64,000 nt of DNA, taken from positions 124,001 through 188,000 of the forward strand of contig CAXXFB010000001.1 of assembly GCA_963674545.2 (NCBI GenBank), written 5' to 3'. Both the position numbers and the translations under genes were made by a program. Positions 8,366 to 17,123 of this stretch are shown one piece after another (position 1 is the first letter of the stretch; the number at the start of each line of letters is the position of its first letter). The notes below the pieces were generated by a model, which was not told the origin of the DNA, made no database searches, and worked only from the letters and a program-made list of their open reading frames with translations. The stretch comes from JABGQS01 sp963674545. Its GTDB lineage: Bacteria > Bacillota > Clostridia > Christensenellales > SZUA-584.

Positions 8366-9274
8366 ATGAAAAACACACAAATCATCGGTAAGGATGATAA
8401 CATTCTGTCCCATTTATCAATTTCAAAATTAAAACCATTTCCAAAACATCCATTTAAAATGTATGACAATGAGAAGATGCTAGGGTTAGCAGACAGTATT
8501 AAGGAGCAAGGTATTGTAGTTCCGATACTCGTCAGACCAATTAAAGACAATAAGTATGAGTATGAAATCATTGCCGGTCATAACAGAGTCCATGCATCAA
8601 AACTAGCAGGTATTGATAAAATACCATGCAGTGTTCGAGATATGGATGATGAAACCGCAACCATCTTAATGATTGATACGAATCTACAGCAGCGGGAAAC
8701 AATACTGCCTTCCGAAAAAGCATGGGCATATCGATATAAGTTGCAGGCTATTAAATCACAAGGGAAACGGACAGATTTAACTTCGTGCCAAGATGGCACT
8801 AAGTTAAATAGTGGAGAAACGATATCTAAAAATTCTGATGATAGCAGAAGAAATATATATCGATATATTCAATTAACAAACCTTATTCCAAAAATGCTTG
8901 ATAAACTAGATGAAAGAAAGTTAGCATTTATACCTGCTGTAGAATTGTCATATCTCACAAAGGAACAACAAGGATGGTTATATGATATTCTTTCTCGTGA
9001 AGAGAAATACGGTGTCCCCGTAAAACAAGCAACGAAGTTAAAAGGCATTAGTCAAAGCGGTAATCTTACTTACGAGAAAATTGATAAAATAATTGTACAG
9101 AAAATCCATGAGCCCCCGAAAGCTATAAAAGTTCCATATAAAGCAATAAGAGACTTCTTTCCTCCTGATACGACACCTAAAGAATATGAAAAGACAATTC
9201 AGAAAGCTTTGACTGAATACTTTAAGAGCAGCACACAAAAGCATAAACATACACTTTCAATAATGGAGAGATAA
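8366..9274 (+). CDS. ParB-family protein (copy 2)
   Basis: A 302-residue paralogue of parB copy 1 with the same core motifs (AGHNRVHASK, TNLQQRE, RYIQLTNLIPKML, PAVELSYL) but a shorter, different N-terminus and no adjacent parA. From base 8323 its upstream leader and 5' coding part are almost identical to parB copy 3 (from 17081). The start follows AAAGGAG. The gene contains the second in-gene palindrome (8775-8809). As an orphan ParB it could share the ParA at the left edge, act on its own centromere, or be a duplication relic. Confidence 0.9.
   Translation: MKNTQIIGKDDNILSHLSISKLKPFPKHPFKMYDNEKMLGLADSIKEQGIVVPILVRPIKDNKYEYEIIAGHNRVHASKLAGIDKIPCSVRDMDDETATILMIDTNLQQRETILPSEKAWAYRYKLQAIKSQGKRTDLTSCQDGTKLNSGETISKNSDDSRRNIYRYIQLTNLIPKMLDKLDERKLAFIPAVELSYLTKEQQGWLYDILSREEKYGVPVKQATKLKGISQSGNLTYEKIDKIIVQKIHEPPKAIKVPYKAIRDFFPPDTTPKEYEKTIQKALTEYFKSSTQKHKHTLSIMER
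8775..8809. repeat. In-frame palindrome inside parB copy 2
   Basis: Sixteen-base arms with one mismatch around AGA (left arm begins ATTTAACTTCGTGCCA). It encodes TSCQDGTKLN at the same place as the palindromes in copies 1 and 3. The arm bases differ from those of the other copies while complementarity is kept. Confidence 0.85.
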
Positions 9275-9390
9275 GAGGAATTAAAAATCTAATGTCAAGA
9301 ATATGTTTCAGATTACCAAATCATGTTTATAAAATATTCACAAACGTTCTGTTATAATACTCAAGGTTAAACCATAGAGAGGATGTTTTT

Positions 9391-9999
9391 GTGAGAAAAA
9401 TAAAATGGCTTGTCATCGTCATTGCTATTACCCTAATGTTGTCTGGTGTAGCATATGCTGGGTGGACAGAAAAAATTGAATTGAATTTTAACACAAAAAC
9501 GGCGTATACGGAATTCAGTATTTTGGATGTGCAGGAGGACGAACTTGATGTAGATGCTTCTATGCAAGGGCAAGTGACAATACGTGCCGAAGAGCTAGAA
9601 CAGGGTGAAGAAGCATCAGCAGACATCATCTTTGTCAACAAAAGCTCCATACCAATTAATTTAGATAGGATTGCTATATCCAATGTGGGAGGTTATGAGT
9701 CGAACAATAAGCACAATATTTATATCGATATTCGTGCATATGCTAACGGTAATCTCATATTTAACGAGAGCGAAAATGTGAACTACTGGAACTCTAATGG
9801 TTCAGTTCATCGGAAGAATAGCCTTAAAGAGATTCCTGTGGGGAGTACGGTTACCATAAAGGTGACAGTACGGTTTGAGTCAAAAGCTGGAGATAACGGG
9901 AAAAAGAACGGTAAGGGACAAGGTAAAAAAGATGTCTTCGATAATGTAACATTTATACTCAGGCCCGAGTATTCACGGTTCAATCAAGACTCTATATAA
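9391..9999 (+). CDS. SipW-dependent-type secreted protein (TasA/camelysin-like)
   Basis: A 202-residue exported protein. The signal peptide (residues 1-24) ends in SGVAYAGW, the pattern typical of substrates cut by SipW-type signal peptidases. The mature part is beta-rich with the look of camelysin/TasA surface proteins (IIFVNKSSIPINLDRI) and a Lys/Gly-rich segment near residues 168-182. GTG start with AGAGAGG 8 bases upstream. It precedes a second protein of this type and the SipW-like peptidase, so it is probably a surface fibre or matrix component. Confidence 0.75.
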   Translation: MRKIKWLVIVIAITLMLSGVAYAGWTEKIELNFNTKTAYTEFSILDVQEDELDVDASMQGQVTIRAEELEQGEEASADIIFVNKSSIPINLDRIAISNVGGYESNNKHNIYIDIRAYANGNLIFNESENVNYWNSNGSVHRKNSLKEIPVGSTVTIKVTVRFESKAGDNGKKNGKGQGKKDVFDNVTFILRPEYSRFNQDSI

Positions 10000-10027
10000 A
10001 AAAATATACAATTGGAGGGTACAAAAA

Positions 10028-10654
10028 ATGAAAAAAAGTAAAATAATCATAATTGGCGTCGTACTTGCATTACTTCTTGTTGGTGGTGTATATGCGGCGT
10101 GGGCATCACAAGCCGAACTGAAAGTGAATGCAAGCTCTGGTGAGATGGATATAGAGATTTCCAGCGTATCGGTCGGCGAAGTATCGAAATATGTTGAGTT
10201 CGATAGAAAATCCATTGAAATCTCTGAAGACAAGAAGTCCGCTTCGATCAGTATCGAGAACCTTTATCCCGGAGCAGAGGCTAACGCAAAGTTTGAAATT
10301 ACTAATACCGGAACAATGCCGGTAGCACTCGACAAAGCGGTACAGAAACTTCTCGACGTAATAGATACAAATTCAAACAAAAAAGGCTCACACGATGATA
10401 TGGCAGCACTCCAGATGGAGTATAAATGCTATGTTGTAGACGAAAAAGGTAAAGTTGTTGATGATATCGGCACAGCCACCGTGCAGGGTGATGCAAATAA
10501 TGCGTCAATTTTTGAAAACAACGATGCAGTTGTTGAAGTAGGTCAGAAAGTCATATTAGAGATGGCGATCGTAATGAAAGACAGTGCTGATGAAAGCGCC
10601 GAAAACAAACTCTTCAAGTTCTCGGTTACTCCTTTCTTCACACAAGGTGCATAA
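10028..10654 (+). CDS. Second SipW-dependent-type secreted protein
   Basis: A 208-residue protein with signal peptide ending GGVYAAWASQ and an acidic beta-rich mature region (NLYPGAEANAKFEITNTGTMPVALD), the typical fold signature of TasA/camelysin-like proteins. It begins 28 bases after the first substrate gene with GGAGG upstream, so the two are co-transcribed. A hairpin follows it, separating the two substrates from the PilT-like and peptidase genes. Role in an extracellular matrix or fibre is inferred, not shown. Confidence 0.75.
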   Translation: MKKSKIIIIGVVLALLLVGGVYAAWASQAELKVNASSGEMDIEISSVSVGEVSKYVEFDRKSIEISEDKKSASISIENLYPGAEANAKFEITNTGTMPVALDKAVQKLLDVIDTNSNKKGSHDDMAALQMEYKCYVVDEKGKVVDDIGTATVQGDANNASIFENNDAVVEVGQKVILEMAIVMKDSADESAENKLFKFSVTPFFTQGA

Positions 10655-10699
10655 AATTTATTGAACTATAATCGTATTAGTAGAACATAGAAACAAGAA

Positions 10700-10727
10700 G
10701 AAATCCCGGGCCTTGTCCCGGGATTTC
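10700..10727 (+). terminator. Strong hairpin after the secreted-protein pair
   Basis: Perfect 11-base stem (GAAATCCCGGG / CCCGGGATTTC) with a 6-base loop. Only a weak T-run follows, so read-through into the downstream genes is likely. Confidence 0.6.
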
Positions 10728-10833
10728 TATATCACAGTACTGGTGTTAATAAGGCGTTTGTATGGACACTACTGTTCGTTTTTGATATGATGAGTCTAAC
10801 CGCCAGAACAAAACATAAAACTTGGGGATAATT

Positions 10834-11910
10834 ATGAATGTATCGCAATTAAATCAGATTTTATTAAAATGTGTTGATGTGTCTGCATCAGACCTGCACT
10901 TATCTGTAGGTATGTATCCAGCCATTCGAATAAAAGGTGTTATTACTTTTTTTTCGAACGCTAAAAGAATTACACAGGAAGATATTACTGAGATATTGAA
11001 GGGTATTCTTCGTGAAGAACATCGCATTGAACTTGAATCTAAAAAGAGCTGTGCGTTTGCGTATGCAATTGCAGGTAAGGGGCGGTTTCGAGTTTGTATC
11101 TATCAGCAAAGAGGGACGTATTTTATTACTTTCAGCGTGGGCAGCTTTTCTGTTCCTACCAAAGAAAGTCTCCGGCTACCTAGTGAAACGGATGAGGTTT
11201 TTGATTTCCGCTCGGGCTTGATATTGGTGACAGGCTCAAAAGGAAGTGGTACAACATCTACCTGTTCTTATATTATAGATATGATGCGCAAGACCAAGAA
11301 CTATCATATAGTGACGATAGAAGATCCAATTGAACATTTGTTTAGTCATGATAAAAGCATCGTTAGTCAGATGGAAGTGGGTCTCGATGTCAAAGATATT
11401 TATACAGGTATTGAAATTGCTTTGCGTGATAAGGCTGATGTGATCTATTTGAGCTCTATGATGGATATACGTACGATACGCCTTGCTTTTGAAGCGGCTC
11501 GTGCTGGTAAGCTCGTCGTAACCACAATGGATATTCTTGGCGTGGAAGAAGTTATCCGCAATATGCTGGAAGTATTCCCTCCTGATATTACAAACTATAT
11601 GCGTACGCTTATCTCTCAAAGTCTTGCGTGTGTGATATCCCAACAGCTGATCCCTGATGTAAATGGGAATCTTATTCCCTTGTGCGAAGTGCTTTATGGA
11701 GTGAAAGCAGTATCCAGCCTAATTCGTGAGAACAAAATTGTTCAGATCAAACAGGTACTGCACAATAGCCTTAAGATAAAAATGCTATCGAAAGATAACC
11801 ATTTGAAGAAGCTTGTGCAAGCGGGTGATATATCTGCCGAAACTGCTCAAAATTTCGCATCAAACTGGCAAACGCTGTCGCTTTCGCTGGCTAGAAATAA
11901 AGATGATTAA
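10834..11910 (+). CDS. PilT-like protein with degenerate ATPase motifs
   Basis: A 358-residue relative of type IV pilus retraction ATPases (start MNVSQLNQILLKC, then ASDLHLSVGMYPAIRIKG). The Asp box is kept (HIVTIEDPIEHLF). The Walker A loop at residues 134-141 is GSKGSGTT, lacking the essential Lys. The Walker B region reads ADVIYLSSMMD where active members have GE-RD. The His box (STLHT in PilT) reads TTMDI. I infer a non-hydrolysing paralogue. ATG 10834 is chosen for the upstream TGGGGA. It overlaps the SipW-like gene by 8 bases, which ties it to secretion rather than to pili; no other pilus gene is visible. Confidence 0.8.
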   Translation: MNVSQLNQILLKCVDVSASDLHLSVGMYPAIRIKGVITFFSNAKRITQEDITEILKGILREEHRIELESKKSCAFAYAIAGKGRFRVCIYQQRGTYFITFSVGSFSVPTKESLRLPSETDEVFDFRSGLILVTGSKGSGTTSTCSYIIDMMRKTKNYHIVTIEDPIEHLFSHDKSIVSQMEVGLDVKDIYTGIEIALRDKADVIYLSSMMDIRTIRLAFEAARAGKLVVTTMDILGVEEVIRNMLEVFPPDITNYMRTLISQSLACVISQQLIPDVNGNLIPLCEVLYGVKAVSSLIRENKIVQIKQVLHNSLKIKMLSKDNHLKKLVQAGDISAETAQNFASNWQTLSLSLARNKDD

Positions 11911-13141
11911 AAAAGTGAAAACCGAGCAGATCACGCTGGTCGAAAAAAAACAGCTCATACTGTTATCTGCGATACTTCTGTTCTATATAATGCTAAAAGC
12001 TTTTGGCACAGGGCTTCGCAGTCAGAGCATTATCATGGCGATATTTTGGGGCGTTCTTTGCGTCTACATCTATTTTGATGGGAATGTGCGTGCTCATAGT
12101 AAACTCAAGCACAAAGAGTTCTATATTTTTTTCATGCTGGTTTGCGCTATATTGTATATACTTTCGTACTTCGCATTCGGTTTTATCGATGGCGTGGGTG
12201 CAAATATATACGATACTTCATTGCTCGGTATTATCAAGAATGTGCTGACGCTTGGGAGCGTGCTCGTATTCAGGGAACTAGTGCGTAACCATATCATCAA
12301 TGCAGTTGAGAAAAAGTATGTTGTTTCTTTCGGAATACTCATTGTGCTGGTTTTCAGCTTTGCTGAAATCAATATCAATGCTCTGCTAAAAATAGGGTCT
12401 ATCGAAGAATTGCTGACTTTTCTTAGCTTTAGCGTGCTGCCGCTATTGATGTTTAATACGTTCATGACGGTCTCCGCATACATCGCAGGACCACTGGGCA
12501 CTATCATATACGCACTGATTACCAACATTCCAATGTGGGCCATCGGTGTACTGCCCAACCTTCGGTGGATCACCGTATTGCTCATAGGTACACTGTTTCC
12601 TCTGCTTTGCATAATTGTGCTGCGCAATGTACACAAGAGCAAAGCCACTCGTGGCAAGATGCGTGCCAAGAAAGAGGAAAACCCGTATTCGTGGATCGGT
12701 GTTGCAATTGTAATGGTGGCGCTCGTATGGTTTGCGCTCGGAATTTTCCCCATTTTCCCAAGCGTCATTGTATCAAACAGCATGCAACCGACGATTAATC
12801 GTGGAGACCTTGTTTTTATACAGCGTACTGATGCAAGCACCTTGGAAACAGGGGATATTATACAATATCAGCTGGAGGATATTCAGGTTTTCCATAGGAT
12901 TATTGAAGTGAAATACAATGAAGGGATTCGATACTTCATTATGAAAGGTGACGCTAATAGTGCAGAAGATCCGAACCCCGTCACTGAAGCTCAGGTGATG
13001 GGAGAGTATATTGGCAGAATACCTTATATAGGATGGCCCACTCTTCTGCTTAGGCAAGATAAGCAGGAAACACGCATCGAAACAGGGCTAAATGACGAGC
13101 AGGAATTTGGGCTGTCAACAAAAACAATGCATTCAGAATGA
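11903..13141 (+). CDS. SipW-type signal peptidase I with long membrane N-terminus
   Basis: S26-family signal peptidase of 412 residues. About 250 N-terminal residues form seven or more hydrophobic segments. The peptidase domain follows, with the catalytic Ser in VSNSMQPTINRGDLV and the conserved FIMKGDANSAEDPNPV segment near residues 350-365. The latter resembles archaeal/ER-type SipW enzymes, which use a His-Asp rather than a Lys partner. It probably processes the two exported proteins encoded upstream. The start overlaps the PilT-like stop. The membrane extension is much longer than in Bacillus SipW. Confidence 0.85.
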   Translation: MIKKVKTEQITLVEKKQLILLSAILLFYIMLKAFGTGLRSQSIIMAIFWGVLCVYIYFDGNVRAHSKLKHKEFYIFFMLVCAILYILSYFAFGFIDGVGANIYDTSLLGIIKNVLTLGSVLVFRELVRNHIINAVEKKYVVSFGILIVLVFSFAEININALLKIGSIEELLTFLSFSVLPLLMFNTFMTVSAYIAGPLGTIIYALITNIPMWAIGVLPNLRWITVLLIGTLFPLLCIIVLRNVHKSKATRGKMRAKKEENPYSWIGVAIVMVALVWFALGIFPIFPSVIVSNSMQPTINRGDLVFIQRTDASTLETGDIIQYQLEDIQVFHRIIEVKYNEGIRYFIMKGDANSAEDPNPVTEAQVMGEYIGRIPYIGWPTLLLRQDKQETRIETGLNDEQEFGLSTKTMHSE

Positions 13142-13156
13142 TTGGTGGGGGTAAAT

Positions 13157-14203
13157 ATGTTTACGATTAAGAAAAAAGTAAGGAGATTGTTGATATTTTG
13201 CTTTGCCGGGCTTGCAGTTGCTGCGGTGGGTTTTGTATTGAAAGACTTCATTTTTCCCCGCTATGAAAAAGTGACAGATCAGGTGCTAGAAGTGCAAACT
13301 GAAGCAGATATCTCATATAGCGTGCATCTGAAAGATAATCCGATATTCGGACAGAGCATTCTGCCCGAAGACGGTTATTACCTCAAGCCATTCATTGACT
13401 ATGTGGATGTTACATGTAATTTATCGGCCAGCGCAGATAAGGCTACCGATATCGAAGCAACGACAACTGTTGACGTGTCGCTTGTGTCACAACTGGGCTC
13501 GGGTGATGACGCCGAGGTGATATGGGAGAAAACACAAACGTATGCACCCGCTGAAACCAGTATATCTGCCGACGGTCAGATGTCTTTAGACCGTATTGTA
13601 AAGCTCGACTTTGCACAATATGACGCTCTGATTAATGAGTTAATTGATGAATATGACCTCGTAACAGACTACTACATAAAGGTACTGTTCTCTGCCGTTG
13701 TGAGTGCTGGTTACGATGGCGAGATGGTGGAAAAACCACTGGTCTCTGAACTCATCATACCGTTTAACAACCAGATATTCAGCATAGATGGAGACAGATC
13801 AAAAGAAACAACGTTGGTCATTGAGCAAGAAACTGAACGCAAGTTGGGCTTCGATTTGAATCAAACGATACTTTACGCTGCCGTATTTGCAGCTTGCGGT
13901 ATCATAGTTCTGCTGCTGATATTGAAAACGAAGTCGCTTCCTAAGCAAGATACATATACCATTGAAGTCGCACAGATCTTCAAGAAATACGGAAACCGTT
14001 TGGCAGGTCTCAGTGAAGCCCTGGCTTACCAATCTTCTATTATGATAAGCATCGACAAGATTGAAGACATGGTGAAGATTGCGGACGAGGTGGGGCAAAC
14101 GATATTTTATTTCCAAGTAGAAGATGATACCGAGCGCAAGATCGAGTTTTACGTATTTGACGAGAGCCGCATCTTCTACCTCGCAATGTTTGGTGAGCTG
14201 TAA
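13157..14203 (+). CDS. DUF5305-like membrane protein
   Basis: A 348-residue protein with one N-terminal membrane helix (LLIFCFAGLAVAAVGFVLKD), a large extracytoplasmic beta-rich domain, a second helix near residues 230-255 (LYAAVFAACGIIVLLLIL), and a cytoplasmic tail ending in a small alpha/beta region. This layout matches DUF5305 proteins, which often neighbour S26 signal peptidases. ATG 13157 is preceded by a G-rich ribosome site, 15 bases after the peptidase stop. It is probably an assembly or export partner of the SipW module. Confidence 0.7.
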   Translation: MFTIKKKVRRLLIFCFAGLAVAAVGFVLKDFIFPRYEKVTDQVLEVQTEADISYSVHLKDNPIFGQSILPEDGYYLKPFIDYVDVTCNLSASADKATDIEATTTVDVSLVSQLGSGDDAEVIWEKTQTYAPAETSISADGQMSLDRIVKLDFAQYDALINELIDEYDLVTDYYIKVLFSAVVSAGYDGEMVEKPLVSELIIPFNNQIFSIDGDRSKETTLVIEQETERKLGFDLNQTILYAAVFAACGIIVLLLILKTKSLPKQDTYTIEVAQIFKKYGNRLAGLSEALAYQSSIMISIDKIEDMVKIADEVGQTIFYFQVEDDTERKIEFYVFDESRIFYLAMFGEL

Positions 14204-14407
14204 AGTGATATGAAAATTACCAATTATGCAACCTGAATACTTGATAAAGCGTTGTATAGCAGAATTGTGGCATGTGATTTCTCCCACTTTTTCTGCATCT
14301 ATTTTAAACGAATTTAAGAGATAAACGTAAGAATGTAATAGGGACAAGTTATCGAACTAAAAAATCTGTGATTAAATATTTTTAAGAAAAAATACTAGGA
14401 GAATAAA

Positions 14408-15550
14408 TTGAACGAAATTAACGTATTTATACGTGCTGACTTAATATTATATTCTATCATAATCGATTTAATATTGATTATATATATAAAATTGCATTCA
14501 TCAAAAGAAATGTATTCATTAAAGTTGTTTACACATCTCATAATATCAATAGCTGTTGTAGCAGCTTTAGATGCACTGGCATGGTTTGCTTTGGACATAG
14601 GCAATGTCGCACTTATTCCCTTGAATTATTGGAGCAACGCATTATTTCTTTCATTAAATTCATTGCCTGTCGCATTTGGACTCAGTTACCTTGATTATAA
14701 GATATTCGGAAATAAAGAAAAAAGCAGAAAGAGAATTTTGGTATATCTAACTCCGACATATATAAGCATAGGGTTTATGGTATACAATCTTTTTGACAAC
14801 GGTTTTTTCTTTTATATCAACGATATGAATGAGTACTTCAGAGGGACCGGTGTTACGATAAGCATTGTAGTGATATACGCATTTTTCATTGGAACAATTA
14901 TTTATTTCTATAGGTATAAGCATCTGATATCGGGCAGGATTGTGCAGGGCATCATAATATTTTTCTTTACTCCTATCATTGGCTCCTTGTTGCAGGTATT
15001 TGCCTATGGGACAACGCTCGGTACGCCGTTTTATACCTTGGCTGTATTTATTGTTTTTTTGATGCTAGAAAAAGATCGGATGAGTCGAGACTCTTTAACC
15101 AAGTTGTATACAAGATCAAGTTTAGAATCTAGACTTCAATATAAGTTAAAAACAGGAGAAGCCTTTACTATAATTATGGCGGATCTTAATGGTTTTAAAA
15201 AAATCAATGACACTTATGGACATTCTGAAGGCGACAGAGTATTGCAGAAAGTAGCTGAAATAATTAGGCTAAATACAAATGCCGAGGACATGGTTGGAAG
15301 ATACGGTGGAGATGAGTTTTTGTTGCTAATTGAATACAAAAAAGATATTGGCAGAGAAATAATATGCAGGATTGATAATGCTCTTACTAAATATAACGAG
15401 CAAGATCGTGACTATAAAGTGCATCTTAGCTATGGATACAAATTCGTGGAGAACCCTTCGGGAGTTACTATGGAAGGACTGTTGCATTATGTTGATCGAA
15501 ATATGTATGAGGATAAAGCGAAAAGGAAAGCAGAGCTATGTGATGTGTAA
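14408..15550 (+). CDS. Membrane-bound diguanylate cyclase (GGDEF)
   Basis: A 380-residue enzyme that would make cyclic di-GMP from two GTP. The N-terminal 220 residues contain about seven membrane helices as a sensor. The GGDEF domain has DSLTKLYTRSSLESRL, MADLNGFKKINDTYGHSEGD and the intact signature RYGGDEFLLLI. No RxxD inhibitory site is seen five residues before GGDEF. The start is TTG with AGGAG 6 bases upstream. It lies beside the SipW/matrix genes, a common pairing in biofilm control. A broken HD-GYP gene lies at 25.4 kb. Confidence 0.93.
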   Translation: MNEINVFIRADLILYSIIIDLILIIYIKLHSSKEMYSLKLFTHLIISIAVVAALDALAWFALDIGNVALIPLNYWSNALFLSLNSLPVAFGLSYLDYKIFGNKEKSRKRILVYLTPTYISIGFMVYNLFDNGFFFYINDMNEYFRGTGVTISIVVIYAFFIGTIIYFYRYKHLISGRIVQGIIIFFFTPIIGSLLQVFAYGTTLGTPFYTLAVFIVFLMLEKDRMSRDSLTKLYTRSSLESRLQYKLKTGEAFTIIMADLNGFKKINDTYGHSEGDRVLQKVAEIIRLNTNAEDMVGRYGGDEFLLLIEYKKDIGREIICRIDNALTKYNEQDRDYKVHLSYGYKFVENPSGVTMEGLLHYVDRNMYEDKAKRKAELCDV

Positions 15551-15667
15551 ATCGGTCAACCAAAATAAAGATCAGAATATCAACTTACCTCTGGTGGTAC
15601 TATGGAATTGTCTCTACGATTTTAATAATCAGCATTACTACTAAAAAAATTACTTAAGAGGTTATCG

Positions 15668-16801
15668 ATGCATCAAAAATATGCTCAATCCTTTATTTCG
15701 GAAGTGACAGAACTATATAATTCGGGTTGGCGAGTATCAGTATTAAGTACCAAATATAATATTCCAAAAAGTACAGTATATTATTGGCTCAATAAGTATA
15801 AAGTTATAAAAAGAACTGAAAATAAAGTTTTTACAGCAAATGATATATATTTACTAAAAAAAAGACTAATTAAGATAAAGATTGAGAACCAAATACTAAA
15901 AGAATGCGAATGTACTGCAATGTCTTCAAGAAAAGAAAAACTTGAAGCAATTGCTAAACTGGATGGCAAGTATACAATTCATGCCCTTTGCAGAGCTTTG
16001 AATATCCTACGGTCCACATATTATCATTATAAGCTAAGAAGCCCTGAACAGACTATGATACAGAAAGAAGACGAAATGTACAAACCAATTATAAAAGACA
16101 TTTTTGATTCTGCCAAGGGCCGATTGGGTGCAAAAAAGATTCGAGCTATTATGCTGAACCACGGATACAGAATCACATCAAAACGCATTACTCGTCTAAT
16201 GAATGAAATGGGGTTTGTTTGTATTTCACGAAAGAAGAAGCCGCAATATAATCATTCACCGACAAGAGTTCTCCGTAAGAATAAGCTAAAAAGAGAATTT
16301 AAAACTGATAAACCAAATAAAGTATGGGTAAGCGATATAACCAGTTTCAATCTGAATTATCAACCTCACTATATGTGTGCAGTAATTGATTTATATTCTC
16401 GAAAGGTTATTTCATATAATATCTCAGACAATCAAGAAAAAGAGCTTGTAATGCAAACATTTAAGGATGCATATGATGTAAGGAAACCGAAAGATGCTTT
16501 GATGTTTCATAGTGACCAAGGCCTACAATATACTTCATATGCGTTTAGAAAGCAATTAAGAGATATTGGTGTCGTGCAGTCTTTCTCTAATCCGGGATGT
16601 CCTCATGATAATGCTGTTGCTGAATCCTTCTTTAGGTCTTTTAAATCAGAAGAAGTATATCAGCACTATTACAAAACTTACGAGCAGATGGAAGCCTCTA
16701 TAGATGAGTTTATTTACTTTTTCAATGAAGAACGACCTCACCAAAGTTTCGATTATCTAACGCCTGTACAGGTAGAAGAAAAATACTATCTAAATAAATA
16801 G
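15668..16801 (+). CDS. IS3-family transposase, single ORF (element b)
   Basis: A 377-residue DDE transposase with an OrfA-like HTH (YNSGWRVSVLSTKYNIP) and an integrase core (VSDITSFNL, FHSDQGLQYTS, NAVAESFFRSFKSEEVY). It is clearly diverged from element a but has the same single-ORF layout and the same position just upstream of a parB paralogue. ATG preceded by AAGAGG. Terminal repeats not identified. Confidence 0.92.
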   Translation: MHQKYAQSFISEVTELYNSGWRVSVLSTKYNIPKSTVYYWLNKYKVIKRTENKVFTANDIYLLKKRLIKIKIENQILKECECTAMSSRKEKLEAIAKLDGKYTIHALCRALNILRSTYYHYKLRSPEQTMIQKEDEMYKPIIKDIFDSAKGRLGAKKIRAIMLNHGYRITSKRITRLMNEMGFVCISRKKKPQYNHSPTRVLRKNKLKREFKTDKPNKVWVSDITSFNLNYQPHYMCAVIDLYSRKVISYNISDNQEKELVMQTFKDAYDVRKPKDALMFHSDQGLQYTSYAFRKQLRDIGVVQSFSNPGCPHDNAVAESFFRSFKSEEVYQHYYKTYEQMEASIDEFIYFFNEERPHQSFDYLTPVQVEEKYYLNK

Positions 16802-16846
16802 CTCAATAAAATGTCATATTATCAACCACAGACATTTAGCTTATTT

Positions 16847-16890
16847 GCTATGCAATGATTTCTATATGGAATTAAGGCATAGCTTTTTTT
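16847..16890 (+). terminator. Terminator after transposase b
   Basis: GCTATGC ... GCATAGC stem (with weaker inner pairing) followed directly by seven T residues. The rest of the interval to parB copy 3 (16891-17123) is A+T-rich; it holds a TGTCCAATAAAAA motif at 16981 and the leader shared with parB copy 2 from 17081. I see no gene in it. Confidence 0.75.
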
Positions 16891-17123
16891 GCCACTATAA
16901 AGTCTTTTGTTTTAAAAAATGGAGTAAATTCTGTAAGGGTTTGCGTGATTTGCAAACTTAAAAAGAAGCACAATGTTTGACTGTCCAATAAAAAGTGTCC
17001 AATATAGTACTTCCTTATCAATACCCGAATTTTTTGACCGGGTCTAAAACAGAATAATTACTTCAAAAAACGGGATTTTTAAGTGCCAAATTAAGAAATC
17101 CGTGTAAAAAAGGAGTAATTATC

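Noticed and set aside
10834..11910. Type IV pilus locus
   Set aside because: No pilin, PilB, PilC or prepilin peptidase nearby, and the ATPase motifs are degenerate.
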